From: JAHEJA01 sp965656445
GTDB lineage: Bacteria; Pseudomonadota; Alphaproteobacteria; Rhodobacterales; Rhodobacteraceae
Direction: 5' to 3'
DNA length: 64,000 bases
NCBI GenBank assembly: GCA_965656445.1
Contig: CBFHKO010000002.1
Coordinates: forward strand, 258,449 to 322,448
Part shown: positions 33,717 to 42,701 of the stretch, piece after piece
Layout: every line of letters begins with the position of its first letter
How positions within the stretch are numbered: the stretch's first letter is position 1
Program-made: the position numbers and the translations under genes
The notes under the pieces: model-generated
What the model was told of the DNA's origin: nothing
The model's database searches: none
What the model saw: only the letters and a program-made list of their open reading frames with translations

Positions 33717-34997
33717 ATGACAAACGGCTTCAAAAACAAAGGCGCATCACGTCGCCAGTTTTTAACAGGTGCTGCGGCAGCAGGCGTCGGCGGTGTTGCC
33801 GCGACAGTCGCTAAAGCATCCGGGGATCCCTTGATCACCGAAAAGCAAATTTGGGCTCAGGCGACCGGAGACGGCGTTGATGCCTATCCCTATGGGATGC
33901 CTATCGAATTTGAAAAAGACGTTGTGCGTCGCAACGTGGAATGGTTGACAGCGGATACAATCAGTTCAATCAACTTTACTCCTATTCACGCACTCGACGG
34001 AACAATCACGCCACAGGGCTGTGCGTTCGAACGTCACCACTCTGGTGCGATTGAATTGCGCAAGGAAGATTATCGTTTGATGATCAACGGGCTTGTGGAT
34101 CGTCCTCTTGTCTTCACCTACGCCGACTTGGAACGCTTCCCGCGTGAAAATCATGTGTATTTCTGCGAATGTGCGGCGAATACAGGTATGGAATGGGCGG
34201 GGTCTCAATTGAACGGTGCTCAGTTCACGCATGGTATGATCCACAACATGGAATATACAGGCGTCACATTGCGCACATTGCTGGAAGAAGCGGGCCTAGA
34301 TGCGGCTGGCGATCTTAGCGACAAATGGGTCTACGTTGAAGGGGCGGACGCCTCCTCTAACGGTCGCTCAATCCCAATGGAAAAAGCTTTGGATGATGTT
34401 CTCGTCGCCTTCAAAGCGAACGGTGAAGCCCTGCGCAAAGAGCACGGCTATCCAGTTCGCTTGGTTGTTCCTGGTTGGGAAGGCAACATGTGGGTCAAGT
34501 GGCTGCGTCGTGTCGAAGTGACAGACCAAGCTATCGAGAGCCGTGAAGAAACATCAAAGTACACAGATACTTTGGAGGATGGCACATCTCGGAAATGGAC
34601 ATGGGCCATGGATGCGAAATCCGTTGTCACAAGCCCAAGCCCACAATCGCCGATCACACACGGCAAAGGTCCGTTGGTCATCACTGGCCTTGCGTGGACA
34701 GGTCGTGGAACGGTCACGGGTGTTGACGTGTCAATCGATGGCGGCAAAAACTGGCAGAAGGCCCGTCTTGCTAAGCCAGGCGAGCGTATGGCGCTCACAC
34801 GTTTCTATCTTGATATCGATTGGAACGGCGAGGAAATGTTGATCCAGAGCCGTGCGCATGATGACACAGGATATGTTCAACCTACGAAAGACCAACTTCG
34901 TGAAGTTCGTGGCTTGAATTCAATCTATCACAATAACTGTATTCAAACTTGGTGGGTAAAACCAAATGGGGAGGCCGAAAATGTCGAAATCTCTTAA
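33717..34997 (+). CDS. soxC: Sulfane dehydrogenase molybdenum subunit SoxC
   Basis: SoxC is the molybdopterin subunit of SoxCD, which oxidises the sulfane sulfur left on SoxY. The 426-residue precursor has a Tat leader (ASRRQFLTGAAAAGVGG). The sulfite-oxidase fold is shown by the molybdenum-ligand cysteine Cys152 in FCECAANTGMEW, ARG-like pterin contacts in YPVRLVVPGWEGNMWVKWL, and the C-terminal dimerisation domain with DVSIDGGKNW. It overlaps soxD by 17 bases. Presence of SoxCD means thiosulfate can be oxidised fully to sulfate without sulfur globules. Confidence 0.96.
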   Translation: MTNGFKNKGASRRQFLTGAAAAGVGGVAATVAKASGDPLITEKQIWAQATGDGVDAYPYGMPIEFEKDVVRRNVEWLTADTISSINFTPIHALDGTITPQGCAFERHHSGAIELRKEDYRLMINGLVDRPLVFTYADLERFPRENHVYFCECAANTGMEWAGSQLNGAQFTHGMIHNMEYTGVTLRTLLEEAGLDAAGDLSDKWVYVEGADASSNGRSIPMEKALDDVLVAFKANGEALRKEHGYPVRLVVPGWEGNMWVKWLRRVEVTDQAIESREETSKYTDTLEDGTSRKWTWAMDAKSVVTSPSPQSPITHGKGPLVITGLAWTGRGTVTGVDVSIDGGKNWQKARLAKPGERMALTRFYLDIDWNGEEMLIQSRAHDDTGYVQPTKDQLREVRGLNSIYHNNCIQTWWVKPNGEAENVEIS

Positions 34998-36030
34998 TGT
35001 ATTGATTGGCGCAACAGCGTTAACACTCTCATCTACATTCGCTGTTCACGCCGAAGGTAAATTTGGCTTGGGTCGTGTGGCCTTGCCTGAGGAAATCGCG
35101 GCTTGGGACATCGATGTTGCGCCTGATGGTGCGGGATTGCCTGCTGGTAAAGGAAATGTATGGGACGGCGAAGAAGTCTTTGCTGATCAATGTGCAAGCT
35201 GCCACGGTGATTTTGCTGAAGGTGTTGATAACTGGCCCAAATTGGCTGGTGGAATGGACACGCTAGACTATGAAGATCCACTGAAAACAGTTGGATCCTA
35301 TTGGCCGCACCTATCCACAGCATGGGACTATGTGAACCGCTCAATGCCATTTGGCAACGCGCAGAGCCTAGAGCCGGATGATGTTTATGCGATCGTCGCT
35401 TATATCCTCTATTCCAATGACTTGGTGGATGACGATTTCGAATTGTCACATGAGAACTTCGCGGATTTTGAACTTCCAAACGCGAATGGCTTTATCATCG
35501 ACGATCGTGCCGAAACGGAATATCCGATTTTCAACACAGCATGTTATGAGAACTGTAAAGAAACAGTTGAAATCACAATGCGTGCGGCTGTTTTGGACGT
35601 GACACCTGAAACCGAAGAGGCCTCTGTGGTCGAAGCTGCGGCCGAAGTTGTTGCAGAGGCGGCACCAGCTGTTGAAGAAGCGCCTGTAGAAGTTGTTGCC
35701 GCTTTGGATGCTGACCTCGTCAAAAAAGGTGAAAAAGTATACAAGAAGTGTAAAGCGTGTCACCAAGTTGGTGAGGGTGCCAAGAACAAATCTGGTCCTC
35801 AGCTGAACGACATCGTTGGCCGCCAAATGGCAGCTATCGAAGGGTTCCGTTATTCCAAAGCAATGGCTGCAATGGGCGAAGATGGCGCCGTTTGGGACGA
35901 AGAGGCCTTGGCCGCGTTCCTCGCGAAACCAAAAGCCTACATCAAAGGCACCAAAATGTCTTTCGCTGGCCTCAAGAAAGAAAAAGATATCGATGCGGCT
36001 ATCGAATATCTGAAATCTGTTTCACAATAA
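34981..36030 (+). CDS. soxD: Sulfane dehydrogenase diheme cytochrome SoxD
   Basis: SoxD takes electrons from SoxC to the respiratory chain. The 349-residue precursor from ATG 34981 (GGGGAGG at 34966-34974) has a signal peptide ending near AVHA, an N-terminal cytochrome domain with CASCH at 71-75, a flexible Ala/Glu/Val-rich linker at about 205-242 and a C-terminal mitochondrial-type cytochrome c domain with CKACH at 257-261. This two-domain layout is the Paracoccus type. A strong terminator follows; no soxEFGH genes come after it. Confidence 0.96.
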   Translation: MSKSLNVLIGATALTLSSTFAVHAEGKFGLGRVALPEEIAAWDIDVAPDGAGLPAGKGNVWDGEEVFADQCASCHGDFAEGVDNWPKLAGGMDTLDYEDPLKTVGSYWPHLSTAWDYVNRSMPFGNAQSLEPDDVYAIVAYILYSNDLVDDDFELSHENFADFELPNANGFIIDDRAETEYPIFNTACYENCKETVEITMRAAVLDVTPETEEASVVEAAAEVVAEAAPAVEEAPVEVVAALDADLVKKGEKVYKKCKACHQVGEGAKNKSGPQLNDIVGRQMAAIEGFRYSKAMAAMGEDGAVWDEEALAAFLAKPKAYIKGTKMSFAGLKKEKDIDAAIEYLKSVSQ

Positions 36031-36050
36031 GTGAGATAAATTCTAGGAAA

Positions 36051-36080
36051 CCAGCCCCAGTTTTGGGGCTGGATTTTTTG
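36051..36080 (+). terminator. Terminator after soxD
   Basis: CCAGCCCC-agtttt-GGGGCTGG is a perfect 8-bp stem followed by ATTTTTT. It ends the sox transcript and faces the convergent regulator gene. Confidence 0.93.
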
Positions 36081-36083
36081 TGC

Positions 36084-37112
36084 CTAGCTGAGTGCCGAAG
36101 TGGCCCAGCCCTTGCGAAAGCTATTTGGTGGCACACCGTATTTTGCTTTGAATTGACGCGCTAAATGTGATGTGGAATTGAACCCTGTCGCCGTCGCGAT
36201 TTGTGTGATTGTCATTTCCGTTTCGTTCAACAAGGCATGCACGCGCTCTAGCCGGAGACCGTAGTAGAACTGGGTCGGGGATTGGCCGGTGTATTTCTTG
36301 AACAACCGTTCCAATTGCCGCCTCGAGATATCCAATGTGGCGCATAGGTCCAATAGGGGTAGCGGCTCTTCAACTGTTTCCGTCATCACTTGGATGGCAT
36401 GAATGAGGCGTTGGTTGCGCGAGCCAATCGCAACGGATAGCGACGATTTCTGAGGCGCTTTCCGATCGCTGTTGCGTTTATGAATGCACATATCCGCAAC
36501 AACAAGCGCGACATCACGGCCATGATCGCGTTCGATGATATCTAACATCATGTCTGTGGCCGCACTTCCGCCGCCACAAGTGATGAGCCGTCCGTCGATT
36601 TCATACAAGTTGCGAGTTGGGACGAGGTCTGGGAATTTTTCCGAAAAGCTTGGTTGATTTTCCCAGTGCAGCGTAAACAAGTGTGATCCAATCAAGCCCG
36701 CATCCGCCAAAGCAAAAGCGCCTGTGCAAATCCCGCCCAAGGTTGTGCCAATTCTATCTTGGCGACGCACCCAATTTCGAACCTGCTCTGAGAGCGCGAG
36801 GGTTGGCTCAACTCCGGAACAGATAAACGCTGTTGCATCGCGATCAATCGGGGCGAGGGAGCCATCAGGTGTAATGGTGACGCCGTTAGAGCATTGAACA
36901 GGGCCTCCATCAATGGTCATCGTGTGCCAGCGATAGAGTTCTTGTTTGGTGAGCTGATTGGCAATGCGCAACGGCTCAACTGCGGCGCTAAAAGCCAACA
37001 TGGTTAATTTGGGCGTTAACACGAAATAAAAATCACGCGGATCAGCTGTTGAATTATAGGTAAGGCTTGCTGCGCCCTTTTGAATAAATTTCTCTGAACT
37101 CACGTTGCTCAT
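36084..37112 (-). CDS. GlxA-family AraC-type transcriptional regulator
   Basis: This 342-residue regulator has an N-terminal DJ-1/PfpI-like amidotransferase fold (FVLTPKLTMLAFSAAVEPLRIAN and IGTTLGGICTGAFALADAGLI) and a C-terminal AraC helix-turn-helix (LCATLDISRRQLERLFKKYTGQSPTQFYYGLRLERVHALL, then ITQIATATGFNSTSHLARQFKAKYG). Family members such as GbdR/CdhR respond to betaine, carnitine or arginine derivatives, and the FYFVLTPKLTMLAFSAAVEPLR start is typical of that group. The target genes are not evident; it is convergent with sox and divergent from clpP. Confidence 0.9.
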   Translation of the reverse strand: MSNVSSEKFIQKGAASLTYNSTADPRDFYFVLTPKLTMLAFSAAVEPLRIANQLTKQELYRWHTMTIDGGPVQCSNGVTITPDGSLAPIDRDATAFICSGVEPTLALSEQVRNWVRRQDRIGTTLGGICTGAFALADAGLIGSHLFTLHWENQPSFSEKFPDLVPTRNLYEIDGRLITCGGGSAATDMMLDIIERDHGRDVALVVADMCIHKRNSDRKAPQKSSLSVAIGSRNQRLIHAIQVMTETVEEPLPLLDLCATLDISRRQLERLFKKYTGQSPTQFYYGLRLERVHALLNETEMTITQIATATGFNSTSHLARQFKAKYGVPPNSFRKGWATSALS

Positions 37113-37319
37113 CCTGACAAGTTTCTTTGCAAATATGCGAATTTTGCGGCCAATGAAATGAGAAATGGGGATTTAGGGCATCTTTGTTGACAAGCCTTCA
37201 TGGAATCTTAACTCTCCCAAGAGAGGTCATTTTTCGCGTTGCCTATTGCAGCCATCCTATTGCGATACTAAGACTCTTATACGCTGTACGGAAATTACAT
37301 TTGAAGAAAGCAGGGCACT

Positions 37320-37952
37320 ATGAACGATCCAGTCGACTTTTACATGAATTCACTTGTTCCAATGGTTGTTGAACAAACAAGCCGTGGGGAACGTGCCTAT
37401 GACATCTTCTCGCGTTTGCTCAAAGAGCGGATCATCTTTTTGAACGGTCCCGTTCATGACGGGATGTCCTCTTTGATTGTTGCGCAGCTTTTGCACCTTG
37501 AGGCGGAAAACCCGTCCAAAGAAATCAGCATGTATATCAATAGCCCCGGTGGCGTTGTGACATCTGGTCTGTCGATCTACGATACGATGCAGTACATCAA
37601 ACCAAAGGTCTCGACTTTGGTAATCGGTCAAGCGGCCTCAATGGGGTCCTTGCTATTGACTGCTGGCGAAAAAGGCATGCGCTTCTCTTTGCCAAATAGC
37701 CGCGTAATGGTGCACCAACCCTCTGGTGGCTACCAAGGTCAAGCAACGGACATCATGATCCACGCAGAAGAAACGCTCAAGCTCAAGCGTCGTTTGAATG
37801 AGATCTATGTGACGCACACTGGTCAAGACCTCAAGACAGTCGAAGCCGCTTTGGAGCGTGATAATTTCATGTCTCCCGAAGATGCAAAAGAGTGGGGCTT
37901 GATTGACGAAATCGTCTCTAACCGCTCTGCTGGTGATGAAGCCGACGCATAA
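37320..37952 (+). CDS. clpP: ATP-dependent Clp protease proteolytic subunit
   Basis: This 210-residue serine peptidase assembles into the 14-mer that works with ClpX and ClpA. Catalytic residues sit in the normal blocks: Ser in GQAASMGSLLLTAG, His in RVMVHQPSGGYQGQATDI and Asp in the following helix region. The N-terminal VPMVVEQTSRGERAYDIFSRLLKERIIFLNG is standard. A 207-base gap upstream contains a TTGACA at 37187-37192, possibly a promoter element. A terminator-like hairpin follows, and clpX starts about 130 bases later. Confidence 0.97.
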   Translation: MNDPVDFYMNSLVPMVVEQTSRGERAYDIFSRLLKERIIFLNGPVHDGMSSLIVAQLLHLEAENPSKEISMYINSPGGVVTSGLSIYDTMQYIKPKVSTLVIGQAASMGSLLLTAGEKGMRFSLPNSRVMVHQPSGGYQGQATDIMIHAEETLKLKRRLNEIYVTHTGQDLKTVEAALERDNFMSPEDAKEWGLIDEIVSNRSAGDEADA

Positions 37953-37961
37953 GTAATACTC

Positions 37962-38000
37962 TTACGGCACTCAAATAGGGTGCCGTAAATTCGTTTTTTG
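37962..38000 (+). terminator. Terminator-like hairpin between clpP and clpX
   Basis: TTACGGCAC-tcaaatagg-GTGCCGTAA is a perfect 9-bp stem, followed five bases later by TTTTTT. It may attenuate transcription into clpX rather than stop it completely. Confidence 0.75.
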
Positions 38001-38085
38001 GGATTGTGAACCTGTTGGGCCTGTCCTAAGCTAACATTGAAATTTGGTTTGGACCGCGACTAACCCCAAACCCGAAAGGTTGACG

Positions 38086-39354
38086 ATGGCAAATAACTCT
38101 GGTGGAGAAAGCAAAAATACCTTGTATTGTAGCTTTTGTGGAAAAAGCCAACACGAAGTCCGCAAGCTCATTGCAGGACCGACAGTGTTCATCTGTGATG
38201 AATGTGTTGAATTGTGTATGGATATCATCCGCGAGGAAACCAAGAGTGCAGGATTGAAATCGTCTGAGGGTGTTCCAACACCACGGGAAATTTGTGGCGT
38301 TTTGGATGATTACGTCATTGGTCAAGCGGTTGCAAAACGTGTGTTGTCTGTTGCGGTTCACAACCATTACAAACGATTGAATCACGCAGCCAATAGCGGC
38401 GAGATTGAGCTATCGAAATCGAATATCCTTCTTATCGGACCAACTGGCTGTGGTAAGACATTGCTTGCGCAAACTCTGGCGCGCATTTTGGACGTTCCGT
38501 TCACTATGGCCGATGCGACGACATTGACCGAAGCGGGTTACGTCGGCGAAGATGTTGAAAACATCATCCTTAAATTACTTCAGGCCTCTGAATATAACGT
38601 CGAGCGGGCCCAACGCGGGATCGTGTATATTGACGAAGTTGATAAAATCACGCGCAAATCTGAGAACCCGTCCATTACACGTGATGTTTCTGGCGAAGGT
38701 GTTCAGCAAGCCTTGTTGAAGCTAATGGAAGGCACGGTTGCCTCTGTGCCACCACAAGGCGGCCGTAAGCATCCACAGCAAGAGTTCTTGCAAGTGGACA
38801 CGACAAACATCCTCTTTATCTGTGGCGGTGCCTTTGCGGGTCTTGATCGGATCATTGCACAGCGTGGCAAGGGGTCCGCGATGGGCTTTGGCGCGGATGT
38901 GCGGGACAATGATGATCGCGGCGTCGGTGAAATTTTCCAAGACCTTGAGCCAGAAGATTTGTTGAAATTTGGTTTGATCCCAGAATTCGTAGGACGCCTT
39001 CCTGTATTAGCGACGCTCGAAGATTTGGACGAAGACGCGCTTGTGACGATCTTGACACAGCCGAAAAACGCCTTGGTCAAGCAATATCAGCGTCTCTTTG
39101 AGATTGAGGATACGAAGCTAACCTTTACCGACGACGCACTGAGCGCCATCGCCAAACGCGCGATTGTCCGGAAAACGGGTGCGCGAGGATTGCGCTCTAT
39201 CCTCGAAGATATCTTGTTGGACACAATGTTTGATCTTCCAGGACAGGATGATGTTGTCGAAGTGGTTGTGAACGAAGAAGTGATCGGCTCTGATGCTGCG
39301 CCATTAATGATTTACACCGACGCAAAATCGGATTCATCCGCTTCGGCGTCCTAA
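38086..39354 (+). CDS. clpX: ATP-dependent Clp protease ATPase subunit ClpX
   Basis: This 422-residue AAA+ unfoldase has an N-terminal C4 zinc domain (YCSFCGKSQHEVRKLIAGPTVFICDECVELC), Walker A GPTGCGKT, Walker B VYIDEVDKI and the pore loop GYVGEDVE. I start at ATG 38086, which gives MANNSGGESKN, as in other alphaproteobacterial ClpX; a longer in-frame start at 38044 lacks family similarity. A GAAAGG element precedes the start. It has the usual clpP-clpX order, with an intervening hairpin. Confidence 0.97.
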   Translation: MANNSGGESKNTLYCSFCGKSQHEVRKLIAGPTVFICDECVELCMDIIREETKSAGLKSSEGVPTPREICGVLDDYVIGQAVAKRVLSVAVHNHYKRLNHAANSGEIELSKSNILLIGPTGCGKTLLAQTLARILDVPFTMADATTLTEAGYVGEDVENIILKLLQASEYNVERAQRGIVYIDEVDKITRKSENPSITRDVSGEGVQQALLKLMEGTVASVPPQGGRKHPQQEFLQVDTTNILFICGGAFAGLDRIIAQRGKGSAMGFGADVRDNDDRGVGEIFQDLEPEDLLKFGLIPEFVGRLPVLATLEDLDEDALVTILTQPKNALVKQYQRLFEIEDTKLTFTDDALSAIAKRAIVRKTGARGLRSILEDILLDTMFDLPGQDDVVEVVVNEEVIGSDAAPLMIYTDAKSDSSASAS

Positions 39355-39429
39355 AGCCTAGCCAGAATTGCCCCTAGACCTTGGGGCGGTTCTGAGTCAT
39401 ATATCCATCAACGTTAAGTGGAGAGTCCC

Positions 39430-39813
39430 ATGGGAATTCTAAAAACAGTGCTACGCGCTGCGACTTGGTGGAATGGCCAAACATTGAACACGCAGTTCTT
39501 CACATGGCGCAAGGGCGTCAAAGTTGGTGAAGATGCGGAAGGTAACATCTATTACCGTACACGTGACGACAAGCGTCGTTGGGTCATCTACAATGGCGAA
39601 GCGGAGGCAACACGCGTTTCGGCTGATTGGCACGGATGGTTGCATTTTACATGGGATCACCCTCCAACCGATAAACCATTGGTTCACAAAACTTGGGAAA
39701 AACCCCATCAGGAAAATCTGACGGGTTCTGCTTTGGCTTATGCGCCTGCTGGCTCATTGCGGCGCGCTGATCCTGCGTCACGCCAAGATTACGAAGCGTG
39801 GTCTCCTGAATAA
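39430..39813 (+). CDS. NADH:ubiquinone oxidoreductase accessory subunit, NDUFA12 family
   Basis: This 127-residue protein matches the NDUFA12/B17.2 accessory subunit of complex I found in alphaproteobacteria and mitochondria: MGILKTVLRAATWWNGQTLNTQFFTWRKGVKVGEDAEGNIYYR and RRWVIYNGEAEATRVSADWHGWLHFTWDHPPTDKP are diagnostic. I start at ATG 39430 with GGAGAG upstream; a GTG at 39418 is in frame. It heads a small run with an mlaD-type gene and a DUF2155 gene, spaced by 17 and 2 bases, as commonly seen in Rhodobacteraceae. Confidence 0.94.
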   Translation: MGILKTVLRAATWWNGQTLNTQFFTWRKGVKVGEDAEGNIYYRTRDDKRRWVIYNGEAEATRVSADWHGWLHFTWDHPPTDKPLVHKTWEKPHQENLTGSALAYAPAGSLRRADPASRQDYEAWSPE

Positions 39814-39830
39814 GTAAAAGGTGCGGTGTC

Positions 39831-40277
39831 ATGGGTGAAAACAAAGCAGAAGTTGCAGTAGGTGGCCTCGTGTTGGCGACGGCACTTGGATTTGGGTTCT
39901 ATGTTTTGCAATCCACTGGCATGTCTGGCCCGTCGGGCTCCTACCCTTTAACGGCCTCCTTTCGATCCGCTGAAGGCATCTCTGTTGGAACTGATGTCCG
40001 ATTAGCGGGCGTCAAGGTTGGGACCATTTCTCAAATGGCACTCAACCCAGAAACCTTCCGCGCGGATGCGACGCTTTCTGTTCAAGACAGCATTCAAATC
40101 CCTGACGATAGCGCCATTGCGATAACATCTGAGGGGCTATTGGGCGGGAACTTTGTCGAAGTGATCCCAGGGGCCTCTTATGATTATCTCGCAGCAGGGG
40201 ATGAAATCATCGATACCCAAGGCTCTGTGAGCCTCGTGTCCCTCTTGATGAAGTTTGTTTCAGGAAGCGGCGAATAA
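39831..40277 (+). CDS. mlaD: Outer membrane lipid asymmetry MCE protein MlaD
   Basis: This 148-residue MCE-domain protein is anchored by an N-terminal helix (VGGLVLATALGFGFYVLQS). The MCE domain reads YPLTASFRSAEGISVGTDVRLAGVKVGTISQMAL, with the GLLGGNFVEVIPG strand later. MlaD is the periplasmic hexameric ring of the retrograde phospholipid transporter. No other mla genes are adjacent. It is placed between the NDUFA12 and DUF2155 genes, an arrangement conserved in the family. Confidence 0.92.
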   Translation: MGENKAEVAVGGLVLATALGFGFYVLQSTGMSGPSGSYPLTASFRSAEGISVGTDVRLAGVKVGTISQMALNPETFRADATLSVQDSIQIPDDSAIAITSEGLLGGNFVEVIPGASYDYLAAGDEIIDTQGSVSLVSLLMKFVSGSGE

Positions 40278-40279
40278 AG

Positions 40280-40654
40280 ATGCGCAATGCTGTGTTCGCA
40301 CTTGCCTTAGGCCTTGCCTCATCTGTTCAGGCACAACAACTCACTGGGCAAGCCGATGGCGCTATTTTGCGCGGACTTGATAAAGTGAGCGGCACAGTAA
40401 ACGATGTCACTCTCCCTGTTGGGAGCGAGGTCAAATTGGGCTTCATGACAGTGAAACTGTCGGAATGCCGCTACCCTAAAAACAACCCGTCAGGCGATGC
40501 TTTTGCGCATTTAACCATCACTCAAGATGGACATGACGCACCGGCATTCAGCGGCTGGATGACGGCCTCATCTCCTGCGCTAAACCCGCTTGATCATTCC
40601 CGTTATGATGTCTGGGTGCTTCGCTGCGCGATTGCTAAAACGTCTTCTGAATAA
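40280..40654 (+). CDS. DUF2155 periplasmic protein
   Basis: This 124-residue protein has a signal peptide (MRNAVFALALGLASSVQA) and a DUF2155 domain: ILRGLDKVSGTVNDVTLPVGSEVKLGFMTVKLSECRYP and FSGWMTASSPALNPLDHSRYDVWVLRC, which contains two conserved cysteines likely to form a disulfide. Its function is unknown. It starts 2 bases after mlaD. Its 3' end overlaps the convergent aat gene by 52 bases, which is larger than usual. Confidence 0.9.
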   Translation: MRNAVFALALGLASSVQAQQLTGQADGAILRGLDKVSGTVNDVTLPVGSEVKLGFMTVKLSECRYPKNNPSGDAFAHLTITQDGHDAPAFSGWMTASSPALNPLDHSRYDVWVLRCAIAKTSSE

Positions 40655-41244
40655 GTGTCATCTAAAAAATTAGCCCGTTGTGACACGGCGCGCGCAAGGC
40701 GCTTGTGGTAGTTTGACCGCGAAATCTCAATAGCACCGAGGGAAGCCAAATGTGGAGTGATGAACTGTGTGTCAAAAAGGCTGAACCCCGTTGATCGCAG
40801 TCGATGGACCAAATAAGCTAGCGCTATTTTTGAGGCATCTCTCTCTTTTGAAAACATGCTTTCGCCAAAAAAGGCGCCACCAGCAACCACACCATAAACG
40901 CCCCCGATCAGGCTCTCGTCGCGCCAAACTTCTAACGAATGCGCCTGTCCCATATGATGTAGGGCACAGTAGAGGTCAAATATTTGATCGTTGATCCATG
41001 TTTCTTCACGATCAGCGCAGGCGAGAACGACATTTGCAAAATCGTGATTGACCCGAACCGTATAGTTTCGTTGTTTGATCGTTCGGGCAAGGCTGCGAGA
41101 GACATAAAACCCGTTCAGAGGAAAGATACCACGACGTTTGGGATCCACCCAAAATAGCTCAGGATCGTCGCGTCCTTCGGCCATTGGAAAGACACCTGCT
41201 TTATAGGCTTGAAGTAAGAGGTTTGGCGTTAATCCAACAGTCAT
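40603..41244 (-). CDS. aat: Leucyl/phenylalanyl-tRNA-protein transferase
   Basis: Aat adds Leu or Phe from tRNA to proteins with N-terminal Lys or Arg, marking them for ClpAP degradation. The 213-residue protein has the usual LLQAYKAGVFPMAEGRDDPELFWVDPKRRGIFPLNGFYVSRSLAR opening, then GGVYGVVAGGAFFGESMFSKERDASKIALAYLVHRLRSTGFSLFDTQFITPHLASLGAIEI. The 3' part overlaps the DUF2155 gene on the other strand. It is probably the tail of the accB-accC-aat direction, separated by a terminator. Confidence 0.96.
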   Translation of the reverse strand: MTVGLTPNLLLQAYKAGVFPMAEGRDDPELFWVDPKRRGIFPLNGFYVSRSLARTIKQRNYTVRVNHDFANVVLACADREETWINDQIFDLYCALHHMGQAHSLEVWRDESLIGGVYGVVAGGAFFGESMFSKERDASKIALAYLVHRLRSTGFSLFDTQFITPHLASLGAIEISRSNYHKRLARAVSQRANFLDDTYSEDVLAIAQRSTQTS

Positions 41245-41311
41245 AGCAGTTCATAAGATGTGCGTTTCTTAAACCGTGCCAGATGATGATCAGGAACACA
41301 AGCAACTGACC

Positions 41312-41338
41312 AAAAGGGCGCCCGATGGGACGCCCCTT
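41312..41338 (-). terminator. Terminator after accC
   Basis: On the minus strand AAGGGGCG-N10-CGCCCTTTT forms an 8-bp stem with one G-T pair, ending in TTTT, directly after the accC stop. It separates accBC from aat. Confidence 0.75.
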
Positions 41339-41344
41339 AATCTA

Positions 41345-42691
41345 TTATGCGAATTGTTTTTCGAGCCAGTGTTCCAGCCAGTGAATGTTATACTCACCGC
41401 TATGAATGTCGCCTTCTTCCAAGAGCGCGTGGAAAAGGGGCACTGTTGTATCCACACCATCAACGATCAGCTCACCCAAAGCGCGATGTAACCGCGCAAT
41501 TGCCTCTGGACGGTTGCGACCGTGGACGATCAATTTACCAATTAAGCTGTCGTAATAGGGCGGAATAGAATAGCCATCATAAAGTGCACTATCCATGCGA
41601 ACACCTAAACCACCGGGCGCATGGTAATGTGTGATCTTACCAGGGCAGGGGCTAAAGTTAGGCAGCTTTTCGGCATTGATGCGCACTTCGATCGCATGAC
41701 CGTTAATCGTGAGGTCGTCCTGTTCCCAAGACATATCCAACCCAGCGGCCACACGGATTTGTTCACGCACGAGATCAACACCAAAGATGCCTTCGGTCAC
41801 AGGGTGTTCCACCTGCAAACGTGTGTTCATCTCGATGAAATAGAATTCGCCGTTTTCATAGAGAAATTCGATTGTACCGGCACCGATATAGTTGATGCGT
41901 GCAACCGCATCTGCACAGGTTTTCCCGATGCGCGCGCGCTCTTCTTCGGTAATGCAGGGGCCGGGCGCTTCTTCAAAGACTTTTTGGTGGCGGCGCTGAA
42001 GCGAACAATCGCGTTCGCCCAAATGCACAGCCTTGCCTTTGCCATCGCCAAAGACTTGGATTTCAATATGGCGCGGCGTGGTGAGGTATTTTTCGATATA
42101 GACCTCATCATTGCCAAAGGCAGCTTTGCCCTCAGAACGGGCTGTCATAAACGCGCTTTCCATCTCAGAGGCATTAAGCGCCACTTTCATACCGCGACCA
42201 CCGCCACCGGCTGTGGCCTTGATGATCACAGGATATCCAATTTCTTCACCGATGCGCTTGGCATCTTCGAGGGTTGGGACACCACCGTCAGAGCCTGGAA
42301 CACAAGGGACACCGAGGTCCTTCATCGTGTCTTTGGCGGTAATCTTGTCGCCCATGATACGGATGTGTTCGGCTGTTGGGCCGATAAAGGCGATACCGTG
42401 GTCTTCTAGAGCTTGGACGAAACGCGCGTTTTCGGACAGAAAGCCGTAGCCGGGGTGAATGGCCTGAGCACCAGTGATTTCGCATGCAGCGATGATCGAG
42501 GGAATAGAGAGATAGCTATCTGTGCTTGAGGGCGGTCCAATACAAACAGATTCATCCGCCATTCGAACATGCATTGCATCTGTGTCTGCTGTTGAATGAA
42601 CCGCAACAGATTTGATGCCCATTTCGCGACACGCGCGGATTACGCGGAGCGCAATTTCGCCTCGGTTAGCGATAAGGATTTTATCAAACAT
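41345..42691 (-). CDS. accC: Acetyl-CoA carboxylase, biotin carboxylase subunit
   Basis: AccC carboxylates the biotin of AccB in fatty-acid synthesis. The 448-residue protein starts MFDKILIANRGEIALRVIRACREMG and has the ATP-grasp glycine loop KATAGGGGRGMKV, the ERDCSLQRRHQKVFEEAPGP segment and the FIEMNTRLQVEHPVTE catalytic block. I start at ATG 42691; the longer frame to 42745 would overlap the end of accB. It is 10 bases after accB, and the two are certainly cotranscribed. Confidence 0.97.
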   Translation of the reverse strand: MFDKILIANRGEIALRVIRACREMGIKSVAVHSTADTDAMHVRMADESVCIGPPSSTDSYLSIPSIIAACEITGAQAIHPGYGFLSENARFVQALEDHGIAFIGPTAEHIRIMGDKITAKDTMKDLGVPCVPGSDGGVPTLEDAKRIGEEIGYPVIIKATAGGGGRGMKVALNASEMESAFMTARSEGKAAFGNDEVYIEKYLTTPRHIEIQVFGDGKGKAVHLGERDCSLQRRHQKVFEEAPGPCITEEERARIGKTCADAVARINYIGAGTIEFLYENGEFYFIEMNTRLQVEHPVTEGIFGVDLVREQIRVAAGLDMSWEQDDLTINGHAIEVRINAEKLPNFSPCPGKITHYHAPGGLGVRMDSALYDGYSIPPYYDSLIGKLIVHGRNRPEAIARLHRALGELIVDGVDTTVPLFHALLEEGDIHSGEYNIHWLEHWLEKQFA

Positions 42692-42701
42692 CTGGCTGAC
42701 C

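Noticed and set aside
39371..39393. Terminator after clpX (GCCCC...GGGGC)
   Set aside because: The stem is only about 5 bp and there is no T tract.
41621..42409. 262-codon plus-strand open frame
   Set aside because: It is a mirror of the accC reading frame; composition is that of a shadow frame.
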